Notes under the pieces: model-generated
Seen by the model: the letters and a program-made list of their open reading frames with translations, nothing else
Databases searched by the model: none
What the model was told of the DNA's origin: nothing
Origin: Zasmidium citrigriseum
Taxonomy: Eukaryota > Ascomycota > Dothideomycetes > Mycosphaerellales > Mycosphaerellaceae
DNA length: 64,000 nt
Assembly (NCBI GenBank): GCA_002786025.1
Contig: NHNW01000015.1
Span: forward strand, 124,001-188,000
Direction of reading: 5' to 3'
Part shown: positions 54,931 to 64,000 of the stretch, piece by piece
How positions within the stretch are numbered: the first letter of the stretch is position 1
Layout: every line of letters starts with the position of its first letter
Position numbers and translations under genes: made by a program

Positions 54931-56541
54931 ATGGCTGTAGCAACGGGTGCCTCGCCGCCGAGCGACGCAGGTCGCCCGCACCCTTCTCCTGCGCCCACGG
55001 CCTCGTCAGCGTCAATCACCTCATCCAAGCAGGGCGACCCTGTCCTGCCGCCGTCATCTGTCCCGCACGACCAACACATAACCAACGGCGACGCCTCACT
55101 CAAGCCGGAGCGTCCTCCCGGCCCGCAAAAGAAGCCTACCTTCACCTCGCGACTCAGTCGCATGTTCTCGCAGAAGGACTCCAACGCAGAGACACGAGAA
55201 GCAACGAAACGAGAGACTGCCGAGAAGGTCCCAGACACCGCTGTCGAGGAAGCCGACGAAGGCTCGTCGACTAAGAGCCAAAAGCCCTCGCGACAGGCAT
55301 CCAAAACCGAGAAGATGGGCGCGATCACTAGGAGTGGTTCGGACTCGAAGAAGGAGAAACGTGAAGAGGCTGTCGCAGCCCCCAAGCGCTTCTGGGTCGA
55401 AGACGATGGCGAACATTACCATTTCCTGAAAGGCGCGAAGCGACAAGATAAGTTGACAGACATGTTGAGAGAGTTGATGGGTGGTAAGAAAAAAGATCAT
55501 GTTGGAGAGCAACCTTTGTCTCTAATGTCGGATTGGGTAGACCAGGTGAAGAGAGAAAAGGAGCATGGAGCCAAAGAGAAGAAACTTGGTCCTAATAGCA
55601 CCGCATCGCTGGTGCAGAAGTACGGCAAGTGCCAGGAGGTCGTCGGCCGTGGCGCATTCGGCATCGTCAGGATAGCGCACAAGTCGGATCCAGAATCGAA
55701 GGCCGAGCAACTTTACGCCGTCAAGGAGTTCCGTCGAAGACCCCAGGAAGATGCGAAGAAGTACAGCAAGCGACTCAACTCAGAATTCTGCATCTCTTCG
55801 TCGTTACGGCACCCGAACGTTATTCATACACTGGACCTACTAGAAGACGCCAAGGGTGACTATTGCGAGGTCATGGAGTTTTGCGCCGGTGGCGACCTGT
55901 ACTCACTGGTCCTCGCCAATGGCAAACTGGAAGTCGCTGAGGCCGACTGCTACTTCGCACAGCTCATGCGCGGTGTCGAGTACATTCACGAGATGGGTGT
56001 TGCGCATCGCGACCTGAAGCCTGAGAACTTGCTCCTGACCACCCACGGTGCCTTGAAGATCACCGACTTTGGCAACGGCGAATGCTTCCGTATGGCCTGG
56101 GAGACTGAACCACACATGACTGCCGGTCTCTGCGGTAGCGCACCGTACATTGCACCGGAAGAGTACACAGACAAGGAATTCGATCCTCGTGCGGTCGACG
56201 TCTGGGCTTGCGGTGTCATCTACATGGCCATGCGCACAGGACGACACCTGTGGCGCGTGGCCAAGAGGGACGAAGACGAATTCTACGAGAACTACATTCG
56301 CGGCAGGAAGAGCGACGAGGGCTATGGACCCATCGAAACCCTGCACAGAGTAAGTTGCTCGTCGCGATCCCAAAAGTTCCTGCCGGACTGCACTCACAAT
56401 GGCTGTCAGGCTCGGTGTAGAAACGTCATCTACAGCATCCTCGATCCCAACGCATCAAGAAGAATCAGTGCCCACCAAGTCCTTAATTCGGAATGGGGCA
56501 AGGGCATAAAACTTTGCAAGGCCGGTGAACAAGGCCTATGA
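54931..56541 (+). CDS. Ser/Thr protein kinase, Sat4/Hal4-type
   Basis: Yeast Sat4/Hal4 and Hal5 stabilise the Trk K+ transporters and affect salt tolerance and carbon signalling. Two exons (54931-56349, 56410-56541) give 516 residues. The 60 bp intron is in frame without a stop, but its GTAAGT...GTCAG borders and the join LHRARCRNVIYSILDP, which restores subdomain XI, favour splicing. The N-terminal 225 residues are disordered, Ser/Pro/Lys-rich. The kinase domain starts at about 229: VGRGAFGIVRIAH, YAVKEFR (Lys), HRDLKPENLL (about 358), DFGNG (about 378; the expected Hal-family DFGxG) and APEEYTDKEFDPRAVDVWA. The ATG at 54931 is preferred over one 129 bp upstream. Confidence 0.92.
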   Translation: MAVATGASPPSDAGRPHPSPAPTASSASITSSKQGDPVLPPSSVPHDQHITNGDASLKPERPPGPQKKPTFTSRLSRMFSQKDSNAETREATKRETAEKVPDTAVEEADEGSSTKSQKPSRQASKTEKMGAITRSGSDSKKEKREEAVAAPKRFWVEDDGEHYHFLKGAKRQDKLTDMLRELMGGKKKDHVGEQPLSLMSDWVDQVKREKEHGAKEKKLGPNSTASLVQKYGKCQEVVGRGAFGIVRIAHKSDPESKAEQLYAVKEFRRRPQEDAKKYSKRLNSEFCISSSLRHPNVIHTLDLLEDAKGDYCEVMEFCAGGDLYSLVLANGKLEVAEADCYFAQLMRGVEYIHEMGVAHRDLKPENLLLTTHGALKITDFGNGECFRMAWETEPHMTAGLCGSAPYIAPEEYTDKEFDPRAVDVWACGVIYMAMRTGRHLWRVAKRDEDEFYENYIRGRKSDEGYGPIETLHRVSCSSRSQKFLPDCTHNGCQARCRNVIYSILDPNASRRISAHQVLNSEWGKGIKLCKAGEQGL

Positions 56542-57615
56542 CACTAGCCAAAGGGCATAGAGCGCACGACGACGCTTCGGCCCAGACATTCACTTTGAAC
56601 GGTTCGATTCGGCTTTGACGAGTTTTTCTCTTTGGTGACGAGGGTCGCTCCCTATCCATTTTTGACTTCCTGTGGAATTTTGAGCGTTTAGCGAGCGGAA
56701 AATCGAGCGGCAGCGGCATACCCCCAACCTTTTGTAACGAACGACTGGATAAGGGAATCAAGGGAAAGAAAGGCATTCTTCAGCAGAGAGCGAAGTCAAC
56801 GAAAGCATTTTATCCAATTCGCTCACGGCAGCTCGCACGCGCAGACAAACGAATCACGTCTTTCACGTCATGTCAGTACCAGCGCGCGACGAACCGATCG
56901 ATCCCACGTATGATATGACGGCTTCGAGGGAGGGCATTTTGAGGGATCTTTGCGGTTAACGAATGGGTGGCAGGTCGGGATCGGGAAGGTAGGGTTTGGG
57001 TAACGAAGCCGGTTTGACAAGTACAGTCATGGAACATGGGAGTTCGCGCGGTCCGGGCATGATGACAAGCGGCCTGCTGCGGAATGTACATGCTCGTGTA
57101 CATAGATGGATTCGGTACCCCAGTCGTAGAAGGAAAGAAAAGATGATGTGATGACCATAGCCCCTTCTCGCACTTTCTTAAGGGTGAGGAGCAAGACGAG
57201 GCTTTTTGAATGCTGACGAGAGACGTAGGACGATACCAAACCTTATAGACGACCTTCACGCTTGCCTGAGGACAGAAGATAGGGATGCAACCGCATGCGA
57301 ATCATTACGCCCCGAAACCGCCCAAAGTCTAAAAGCTAAGCCTTGCAATGAGATCTGTACGTGGAGCCATTGGACGATGTCGATAGCCGAGAGGCCGCCC
57401 GCGCCAGGCGTCTCTACTCTCAATGCTCGAAGCCGAGGTGCCTGGTATGTTTCTGATGCATTACTACGCCTCGATAACGGAGTCGATACGGATCGAGCGG
57501 CATGGAGATGAGAGCTGAAGAGGGGAATCGGTTAGGAGACGTGGTTAGTGGAGGAGGACGATAAATAGAGAGGATCGAGCCAAGAAGATGAGATGGAACA
57601 TTGAGAGTCGTCAAG
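56542..57615. other. Intergenic between kinase and first MGC gene
   Basis: 1.07 kb, no supported gene. It likely holds the kinase 3' UTR and the promoter of the MGC-1 gene. Confidence 0.4.
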
Positions 57616-58086
57616 ATGGGCTGTTTTGGATCGAAACCGGCAAGAGCGAAAGATGGAGGTGCGCCTTCCTCTGGAGCTACGGCGAAACAAGCCACGAAGA
57701 CGGACGTGCCTGCCATCAAGACAACACCTCCTGCTCCTACCCAATGCACCACCACCACGACCTCACCTTCGGCGACGACGAACAACACCGACGACGATGA
57801 ATGGTGGAACGATACAACGCCGAAACCCGTCCCCGTCAGCACTTACTCTCCACCGACGTCGTCGAGCACCAAGAACAATACTTCGAGCAGCGGGTACTCC
57901 TATCCTTCACCCACGCGAGGCCCGTTGCCATATCGTAGCTACGCGGCCAGTGGATATACTTCCTACGCTTTGTACGCTTCGCCTGCTACTAGTCTGGATG
58001 TTGAACTGCTAATTCGACGATGTAGCAATCCGGCCTTTGGAGGGAGCGCGACTGCTGCGGCGGCTGGTGGAGGTGGAGGGTGTTGA
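57616..58086 (+). CDS. MGC-1: small MGCFGSKP protein, putatively dually lipidated
   Basis: Starts MGCFGSKPARAKDGG. Gly2 followed by Cys3, Ser6 and Lys7 is a strong N-myristoylation plus palmitoylation context, predicting membrane-tethered cytosolic protein. A Thr/Ser/Pro-rich linker follows (DDDEWWNDTTPKPVPVST near the middle), then Tyr/Ser-rich RSYAASGYTSYA and an Ala/Gly tail ending GGGGGC. A 54 bp in-frame intron (57972-58025; GTACGC, CTGCTAAT, TAG) is likely, giving exons 57616-57971 and 58026-58086 and 138 residues, with SYAFNPAFGGSA at the join. No domain is recognised. First of three tandem paralogous genes on the same strand. Confidence 0.72.
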   Translation: MGCFGSKPARAKDGGAPSSGATAKQATKTDVPAIKTTPPAPTQCTTTTTSPSATTNNTDDDEWWNDTTPKPVPVSTYSPPTSSSTKNNTSSSGYSYPSPTRGPLPYRSYAASGYTSYALYASPATSLDVELLIRRCSNPAFGGSATAAAAGGGGGC

Positions 58087-58772
58087 GAGACGCTCCTCTC
58101 CTTCTTGTCGAAGCTCACTCAGGTCTGATCCCCTCGTGGTTCTGCGATGCGCTGGATGTTCGTCAATGAGAGCCTGGGAGGTCTTGAGACGTCCATTTCT
58201 TGTCAAGCTCTCGTTTGTCTGATCTTTTCGTGTTCGTACATCTGAGATCTGCCTTTAAGGCTGAAATCTCCATCACTGCCACACGTTGCCAGCGGAAGAA
58301 TCCTGCAGCCTATTTCTTTACCTACTTCCTCTTGGCAAAGACGAATCAGAAACACATCTACGCGGCTAAAACTATTCACCCATCGATCTAACGATTCCCC
58401 GAGTCTCATCACCAACAAGGATCAATCGTGTCTCATTCGTCGAATCGCCAACCGAACTTCTGCCTCAGGCTTGAATCCTTTGGCTATGAGGTCACGACCG
58501 TGGCTGAGCATGGGTCACTTGCACAGCAACTTTCAGCCCTTCCGCGGATCGTCGTACCGTGCTGTGCTTGGTGCAGTTCTAAGCCTTGCTATGTTGGTGC
58601 ATGGCTGATCCGGAGAATTCGTTGTGGTGGAGGTCGAAGTATAAGATGTCACGCGAGCATTCCCTCTCATACGTTGACCCTCTCCACGACCCATGATACC
58701 CTTTGACAGCGGAGAATCGAAGAGACACTTACACTGGACGATACGAAACGACTTGATCTGACTTAATCCATC
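58087..58772. other. Intergenic between MGC-1 and MGC-2
   Basis: 686 bp, probably MGC-1 3' UTR and MGC-2 promoter. Short open frames only. Confidence 0.4.
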
Positions 58773-59135
58773 ATGGGTTGCGGCGGCTCGAAACCACAAC
58801 CTTACTACCATTACCCTCAATCGCCCTACTACCACGCCAGACCCGCGCAATACTATCACTCGAGACCGCCTCGTACGAATGCCCACCTCGGCTTGTGAGG
58901 AATGAGGACTGACATCTCGCAGCTCGAAAACACAGATACGCACATGCGTATAAAGCTGGCTATCATGGCGGCTCAGGGGCCGGATTTTTCAGTGGATGCG
59001 GCGGCGGCGGTGGAGGTGGCGGAGCGTCTGGATGTGGAGGCGGAGGCGGAGGCGGTGGTGGTGGAGGTAAGTTGATCGATTGAACTTAAGGAAGAAAGGA
59101 CATTGCTAATGACTGTCAGCGTAGGCGGATGTTAA
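58773..59135 (+). CDS. MGC-2: small MGCGGSKP protein with Tyr-rich and Gly-rich parts
   Basis: Three exons (58773-58872, 58923-59066, 59125-59135) join in phase to 84 residues. The start MGCGGSKPQPYYHY has the same Gly2-Cys3-Ser6-Lys7 acylation context as MGC-1. A Tyr/His/Pro-rich section follows (HYPQSPYYHARPAQYYH), then across the first splice KHRYAHAYKAGYHGGSG, and finally long glycine runs broken by cysteines, ending Gly-Gly-Cys. Intron 1 has GTACGA, CTGAC and CGCAG; intron 2 has GTAAGT, GCTAAT and TAG. The final 11 nt exon supplies the terminal Cys, as in MGC-1. Gene finders would easily miss it because every exon is short. Confidence 0.68.
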
Positions 59136-59453
59136 TTCAACATGAGCAAGATGTTGATATGATACCCAATTGGCAGTTTGGATAACGACATGTACAGAGA
59201 TGTTACCTTGAGATTCAGGAATTATTGCTTCATTGTGGCTTGATTTGACTTTGGAGGCCGCCTGACATGTGACGAGTGACATTACCAATCCGCCAGCCTT
59301 ACTGCAGTGATGAGCGCATGATGTGGAAGTTGCAAGGCCCTGCATCTCCAGCCATATACAGGTTGAGTGAGTCTCTTATCCTCGATCATTCTACTGACCT
59401 TGCCAGACAGATAACGCCGCTCAGAACGTTTGAGCCATCACTGCCAAGGAGCA
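59136..59453. other. Intergenic between MGC-2 and MGC-3
   Basis: 318 bp. No gene seen. Confidence 0.4.
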
Positions 59454-59750
59454 ATGGGCTGCTTCGGATCGAAGCCAGCGAAGACCAAAGAGGCGTATGC
59501 TATCTCGAGCTACCATAATGGGATGACGGGTACATCCCATGAACCTGTCTCGAGAGAAAGGAGCTGAAGATGTGAAGCAAGAGGCTATCCCACTCGACAT
59601 CGACGGACTTCAAATGGCGGTGGAGGAGACGGCGGCACGGATAGTGCTCCTGCTTGTGGGAGTGATTGTGGAGGCTGCGGTGGTTGTAAGCTTTGCAGGA
59701 TGGCTGTCGCAATTCGTGCAGGCTGACTTTGAGATGTAGGTGGTGATTAA
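59454..59750 (+). CDS. MGC-3: small MGCFGSKP protein with Cys/Gly-rich tail
   Basis: Starts MGCFGSKPAKTKEAY, nearly identical to MGC-1 over the first nine residues. The best model has exons 59454-59529, 59584-59685 and 59740-59750 (62 residues). Both introns are 54 bp. The first contains an in-frame stop, so splicing is needed to reach the Gly/Cys tail NGGGGDGGTDSAPACGSD and CGGCGGCGD. The first intron's acceptor (CAAGAG) and branch point are weaker than those of its neighbours, so the join is tentative. Without splicing the gene would stop after 37 codons. Same predicted N-terminal myristoyl/palmitoyl anchor. Confidence 0.6.
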
Positions 59751-59972
59751 TGTAGCGGATGGCAGCATAACGAACTGTCCTTCATGAGGTGTTCAATGAG
59801 ACTCGAAGTGTCAAGCCCCTTAGTACATTCAACACCGTGTTCGATGTACAAGCCTCCAACATGATCAGTCCGCACGACTCAACTTACAGCAGTGACTGCC
59901 AAGTATACCCTGGGCAACGGCAGTACATAAACATCAGCGGCAGCATCCCACGCCCAACAAGTACAATCCACC

Positions 59973-60359
59973 ATGTCTCGAACCACCAGCACCATCTCCT
60001 TCTCCAAACCTTACGAGATCGAATCCATGTCCTCCCCAGGAGCCCCTCAAAACGACGCCGAAGTCCTCACGGCTTCTACGCCTCAGCCGAAGAAGGCATG
60101 GTCCACAATCAAAGACATCCTCCGCGCTACCTACACCACCAAGCACCTCCCCAAGAACCCCGACGGCAGCAGAGGCGACTGGTCGACATGGTACTACCTC
60201 TTCGATCCACGCTGTAAGCTGCCCAAGCACATGAGGTGGTGCGGAGGATTTGCGGGTGTTTGGATGGAGGGTGGAGGGTCTTTTGAGGAGAATGTGAAGC
60301 TAGCGAGGGCAAAGGCTATCCGAGCTCGAGAGAAGGCAGAGGCGAGTCGAGACTTGTAG
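59973..60359 (+). CDS. Unrecognised 128-residue protein
   Basis: Intronless frame with a very good start context (ccaccATG). Residues 1-45 are Ser/Thr-rich, followed by a compact, conserved-looking domain: KKAWSTIKDILRATYTTKHL, GDWSTWYYLFDPRCKLPKHM, RWCGGFAGVWMEGG, then a basic amphipathic helix (ENVKLARAKAIRAREKAEAS). Aromatic and Cys residues in the middle suggest a folded unit. No family recognised, no signal peptide or membrane segment. It lies 222 bp after MGC-3 on the same strand. Confidence 0.65.
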   Translation: MSRTTSTISFSKPYEIESMSSPGAPQNDAEVLTASTPQPKKAWSTIKDILRATYTTKHLPKNPDGSRGDWSTWYYLFDPRCKLPKHMRWCGGFAGVWMEGGGSFEENVKLARAKAIRAREKAEASRDL

Positions 60360-60868
60360 ATTTGGATTATTAGATTGATTTGAATTGATATTTGTGCTTG
60401 TAGAAACTTGACGGCTTCTGATGACTTTGCTTTCAGGCTTCTGATTGTTATGTAGCAAACTGTAAGTTGTCAGTGACTGTGCATTTAGATACGTATATAT
60501 GCTGAGGGCATACTATAGAACTAACACTTCAACGTTTACCTTCATCTGTATACACTGATTCAACGCATTGTATAATCCCGACTTCAGAAGCTGCTTTCGT
60601 CTCGTCTCCTGAAAGAAGATCTCGTGAAGGACTCGGCTTTTCCCGGTTCACATTCACTCACTCCACTCACATGCTCTCCTTAGTGAAGCATGGCAATCAG
60701 CACCTGCGCTCCCTATTCTTTATCGTGCGCACCCGAGCCATGGCTGCAACTCACAAACCGCCTACTGTACACCTAGAACCTCCCTCGACATCTACCAACC
60801 TCAACAACTCCCCTTAACTCGACAACGACCAACTACCGGACCGACACGAAGCCAGGACAAACGCAACC
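60360..60868. other. Intergenic between two small-protein genes
   Basis: 509 bp, no gene seen. The CAAC/ACC-rich stretch just before 60869 looks like a transcript leader. Confidence 0.4.
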
Positions 60869-61456
60869 ATGACCGACGCCAACATGACCAACACCACCAT
60901 TCCCGACCCACGCCTAGAGAACGATTCCCCAACCGATACCCCGATGAAGCCCACGAGACCTGGCCTCGGTTCCAGGAAGTCGACTCTCACATTCCTGTCT
61001 ACTCCGAAGCCTCCCTCCATCAGACAGCGCGCGAGCTCTGCAGGGGCCAGCTCACTAGACACCGACGGGCGCACCGACGAAACTACACGGTCAACCGCTT
61101 CCTCCAAGATCATTGACTACTGCAAGAGGATTTTCCGATTCACGAAGTCCAAACAGCAGGACGAAGGTCGAGGACGAAGTCGCTCTACGGACCCCCAGGA
61201 ACAACCAAGAAGGTCCAAGGACGCGCGAAGATCGATGGTCGTCTGTAGCAACGAGGCGGCGAAGAGTGTTCCGAACGTAGCGAGTCCAAGGAAGTGGAGG
61301 GAGCCGAGTCCCTACCCCAAGGAGTGAGTCTTCTAATAGCCCTTCGCGAGGATGATACTAACCATGTTTAGTCGGCGACCATCTGCTCCCCGACGGAAGA
61401 CGGCTGATGGACCCAACATACGAGGCTACGCGCCGAGCCCTCGACCTTACCATTGA
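60869..61456 (+). CDS. Unrecognised basic 179-residue protein
   Basis: Exons 60869-61323 and 61372-61456 join in phase (GTGAGT, ATACTAAC branch, TTTAG). The product is Ser/Thr/Pro/Arg-rich and probably disordered except for a short helix IIDYCKRIFRFTKSKQ near the middle. The C-terminus after splicing is RRPSAPRRKTADGPNIRGYA. Net charge is strongly positive. No family, signal peptide or membrane segment is recognised. The canonical branch point and phase fit support a real gene. Confidence 0.62.
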
Positions 61457-61718
61457 TTGAACGACGACGACGGTGAGGACGGCGAGCAGGGAGTTTCGAG
61501 TATGGTCTAGACGGATGAGAACGGTGATAGAAAGGGGCCTTGACCATGGAATGATGTTTGGACTTCTCGTGAAGCTTTTTTCTATACCTCATTTATTTTC
61601 ATTTTTGCATTCGTGATGCCGTTCTGCATGTACACATGTCGGTAGCAGCAGTATTGCACTTTGATTTCGTGACCGTTAGAGATTCGTTCCAAGCATCTCC
61701 TAGGAATCGAACCGCAGC

Positions 61719-63199
61719 TTACGCCACAGTCTTCTCCTTCATCTCAATGCCGTAGTCGAGCAGCTTCTTACGGATAGGCTCAACGTACTTAGGCGTGACA
61801 GGAGCAAGAACACCCTTGTCGCTGATGTCGCCGTTGAGAACAGCAAGCACAGCAACGGCGCAAGGCACACCGACCAGCTTGGCCATGGCGCTGTAGCCAC
61901 CGCTGCCGACTGGCTCACCGTACTCGCAGAGGGTGGAAGTCCGGAGCTCCTTCCTGCCGTCTTGCCAGGTGATTTCGAACTTGTGCTGGAGCATGACGAA
62001 GTCACGCTCGCCCTCGAAGTACTGCTGCTTCTTCTCGAGGGTGGCGCAAAGACAGTCGAGAGGAGTGCCGCGTGGCTCGATCTTGTCGTCACTGAAAAGA
62101 CCGTACCACCGCAGACCTGCGAGAATGCGCTCCTTCTCTTCGGTGTTCTTGAATTTGGTCTTGGAGTCGACGGCCCAGGCGAGATCCTGCTCCTTGTGGC
62201 TGCTGGAGCCGACGATCTTGCCGAACGCCTCCTTCCAGGAGATAGGGGACTTGAGGAAGTCCTGCTCTTGGTCGCTGAGGAGACCGAGATCCTGGAAGGT
62301 CTGAACGATGGCTGGGTTGCCCTGGTAGCGGAGCGTTCCTCGAATAACGGTCTGAGCCTCTGGGATCTCGTATCGCTCCCGGAATGGGGTGCTGTCTCTG
62401 TTGGGGTAGGCCTCGAAAGCGAAGCCTGGGTAGATGAAGTATGGCTTGGCAGTGCTCATCAGCTCTGGGCCTGGGGTAGTCTCGACTTTGCCGTCCTTGT
62501 AGTACTTGGCGGTGTTTCTGGCAGCCAAAAGCACACCACGTGGAGACCACGAGAACTTGTAACCGAGTGGGTTGTCAGAGTTCTCTGGAGCTGGGAGACC
62601 TCCGCAGAAGGACCAGAAGCCGGTGATCTTGCCACCTTGCTGGTGAACTTCGGAGATGGTCTTGACGGCGTACAAGTGGTCGATACCTGGGTCGAGACCA
62701 ATTTCGTTGAAGACAGTGATGCCGGCATCCTTGGCTGGCTTGTCGAGAGCCATCATGGCGTCAGACACGTAGGAAGTGGTGACGACATGCTTCTTCTGGT
62801 TGATGGCGGCCTGGATGACCTGGGCGTGGAAGGTGTATGGGATCAAGGAGATGACCAAGTCGACCTTGGCAATCGCAGCCTCGAGAGCCTCCTTGTTGTT
62901 GACATCGATAGAGATGGCATTGGCGTGCTTGAGGCCCTCGCAGAGCTTCTTTGCGCTGTCCAAGGTGCGGCAGGCTGTCGAACGTCAGTGCTAGTCAAAG
63001 TAAGGTGCTCACGATTTGACACACCGACAGTGACCAGAACATTGGCCTTGTCAAGCTCGACGGCGGCTGGTCTCGTGACGAAACCGGAGCCGAGGAGGAG
63101 TACCTTCCTATTGCAGACAGTCAGCACGCCGCCATTGCCTCAAGTGAATGTTTCCAAAGAGTCATACTGTGCTCTGCTGTTCTGGAGTTCGGTGGCCAT
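61719..63199 (-). CDS. lys9: Saccharopine reductase Lys9
   Basis: Saccharopine dehydrogenase (NADP+, L-glutamate-forming): condenses alpha-aminoadipate semialdehyde with glutamate in fungal lysine synthesis. Exons 63199-63168, 63107-63025 and 62974-61719 join in phase to 456 residues. The spliced N-terminus contains KVLLLGSGFVTRPAAVELD (Rossmann Gly motif) and VTVACRTLDSAKKL across the second splice, which needs the GTGTGT donor rather than a nearby GTGAGC. Further family blocks are VVTTSYVSDAMMAL, NEIGLDPGIDHLYAVKTI, FCGGLPAPENSDNPLGYKFS, TVIRGTLRYQG and the exact C-terminus MKEKTVA. Divergent from an MFS transporter gene. Confidence 0.95.
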
Positions 63200-63649
63200 C
63201 TTGACGGTGTTGTTGCAGTCGATCAAGATGGTAGAAGGAGGTCAATGCTTTATAGAACGTCGAGAGACTACGGCGTTCGAAGGCGGTGATTCGCAACAGT
63301 CACCACTGCACAAATTTCTAGCCAACGCCGACGCCGGAAGCCAAGACCGACGTCGACATTTGCACAAGCCACAATAATTAAGGCTCGTCCCGCCAACGCC
63401 TCGATCCTCGCGAACTCGTTTTGACTTTGCGGGGCTCAATACACGTGACGCCAGATGGGCGTGTCTGACAACAGCAGCGCGTTGACAGGCCAGGTGTTCA
63501 ACCCCCAAAGCCGAGGAGTTCCAGCCATTGTCCACTGCGCGCCGGCGCGTAATTGCTTATGCCCGCGTGAATACTAAAACACTCTTGCCCGTGGTGTTGG
63601 GACTGGAGGGTCTCCGTACTGTTTTTCGTCTTGGAGAGCAAGCACAACC
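63200..63649. promoter_or_regulatory. Divergent promoter of lys9 and MFS transporter
   Basis: 450 bp between ATGs. One TGAGTC-like Gcn4/CpcA site was looked for and not found near lys9; a TTGACTTTGC stretch is present at about 63420. No motif assigned. Confidence 0.35.
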
Positions 63650-64000
63650 ATGGCAGCCGAAGCTCAGAGTGCCGTCTCGCCGCAGATGCGAAAGAAGGTC
63701 CTGAAAGTGCTCGTTATATCCCTGATACTTGATTTGGTAAGTTTAGCTGGAGCTTTTGATGAAACTGATGGGAACTGACTCGGTACAGATATCTTTCACA
63801 TTCATCCTTCCTCTCTTTCCCAAACTGCTCGAGTTTTACCGCAATGAGGAGACCAAGTCAGATGGGACCTTGCTGTCACAAATTCTCTACGGATTGAACG
63901 CATACAAGTCGTCTTTCAAGAGACCCGTCAGCGACCGACATGACATTGTATTGCTTGGAGGAGCTCTTGGCTCGTTATTCTCTCTTTGCCAGGCAATCGC
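63650..64000 (+). CDS. MFS transporter, N-terminal part (3' partial)
   Basis: Exon 1 63650-63736 and exon 2 from 63789 to the window edge join in phase (GTAAGT...GTACAG). The start is MAAEAQSAVSPQMRKKVLKV, then a membrane segment LVISLILDLISFTFILPLFP split by the intron, a soluble loop (LLEFYRNEETKSDGTLLSQ) and the beginning of a second segment (LLGGALGSLFSLCQAIA). This resembles MFSD10/TETRAN-like major facilitator proteins of fungi, in which the first segment contains Asp and Pro and a loop of about 45 residues precedes segment 2. The rest lies outside the window. Confidence 0.78.

Noticed and set aside
61690..61716. T-loop-like sequence on the minus strand (GGTTCGATTCCTAGGAGATG) resembling the 3' end of a yeast tRNA-His
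   Set aside because: No pairing T stem, no D arm, anticodon arm or acceptor stem around it; it lies in the lys9 3' flank.
62997..63019. Alternative GTGAGC donor for lys9 intron 2
   Set aside because: Gives Ser-Asn-Pro before CRTL, whereas the upstream GTGTGT donor restores the conserved VTVACRTL.
1..64000. Search by eye for transposons, terminal repeats, CRISPR arrays and rRNA
   Set aside because: No transposase or reverse transcriptase motifs, no long terminal repeats, no regularly spaced repeats, no rRNA-like segments were seen.

Overview
The window is nuclear DNA of a filamentous ascomycete. The evidence is short introns (about 45-185 bp) with GTRNGT donors, CTRAC-like branch points and YAG acceptors; a septin of the AspA/Cdc11 type, a Tup1/RcoA corepressor, an ascomycete-type laccase ending in Asp-Ser-Gly-Leu, and a Zn2Cys6 regulator. 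Gene content and style suggest Dothideomycetes (Mycosphaerella/Capnodiales side), but that placement is an inference. About 32 protein genes and one intron-containing tRNA-His are supported. I saw no transposon, CRISPR array or rRNA. Most coordinates below rest on exon joins that I checked for reading phase by hand.

Layout. 1-5.7 kb: start of ribosomal protein eL28 (leaving the window), divergent tiny Tom7 gene, two adjacent related caspase-fold-like proteins lacking the expected catalytic residues, a BTB protein and a WDR83/MORG1 WD40 protein. 6-12.3 kb: septin AspA, divergent rRNA-processing factor Pwp2/Utp1, ribokinase. 13-24.5 kb: a large hybrid histidine kinase, an Hsp70-like ATPase, an unrecognised 564-residue protein. 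24.8-31.4 kb: dimeric alpha-beta-barrel protein divergent from homogentisate 1,2-dioxygenase, tRNA-His(GTG), seven-exon DRG2/Rbg2 GTPase, wax-synthase-like membrane acyltransferase. 31.7-36.9 kb: Tup1/RcoA with a 2.4 kb gene-free upstream region and a small conserved-looking protein.

37-42.2 kb looks like a small catabolic unit: Zn2Cys6 regulator, cytosolic type I sulfatase, and a Dal5-type organic-anion transporter that shares a 395 bp promoter with the sulfatase. 44-49.1 kb holds an Azf1-like C2H2 factor and a secreted laccase. 52-56.5 kb has the mitochondrial single-strand DNA-binding protein Rim1 and a Sat4/Hal-type kinase.

57.6-61.5 kb is the most unusual part: three tandem small genes whose products all begin Met-Gly-Cys-x-Gly-Ser-Lys-Pro, a textbook context for N-myristoylation plus palmitoylation, followed by low-complexity linkers and Gly/Cys-rich tails, then two more short unrecognised proteins. 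The right edge carries saccharopine reductase Lys9 divergent from an MFS transporter that runs off the end.
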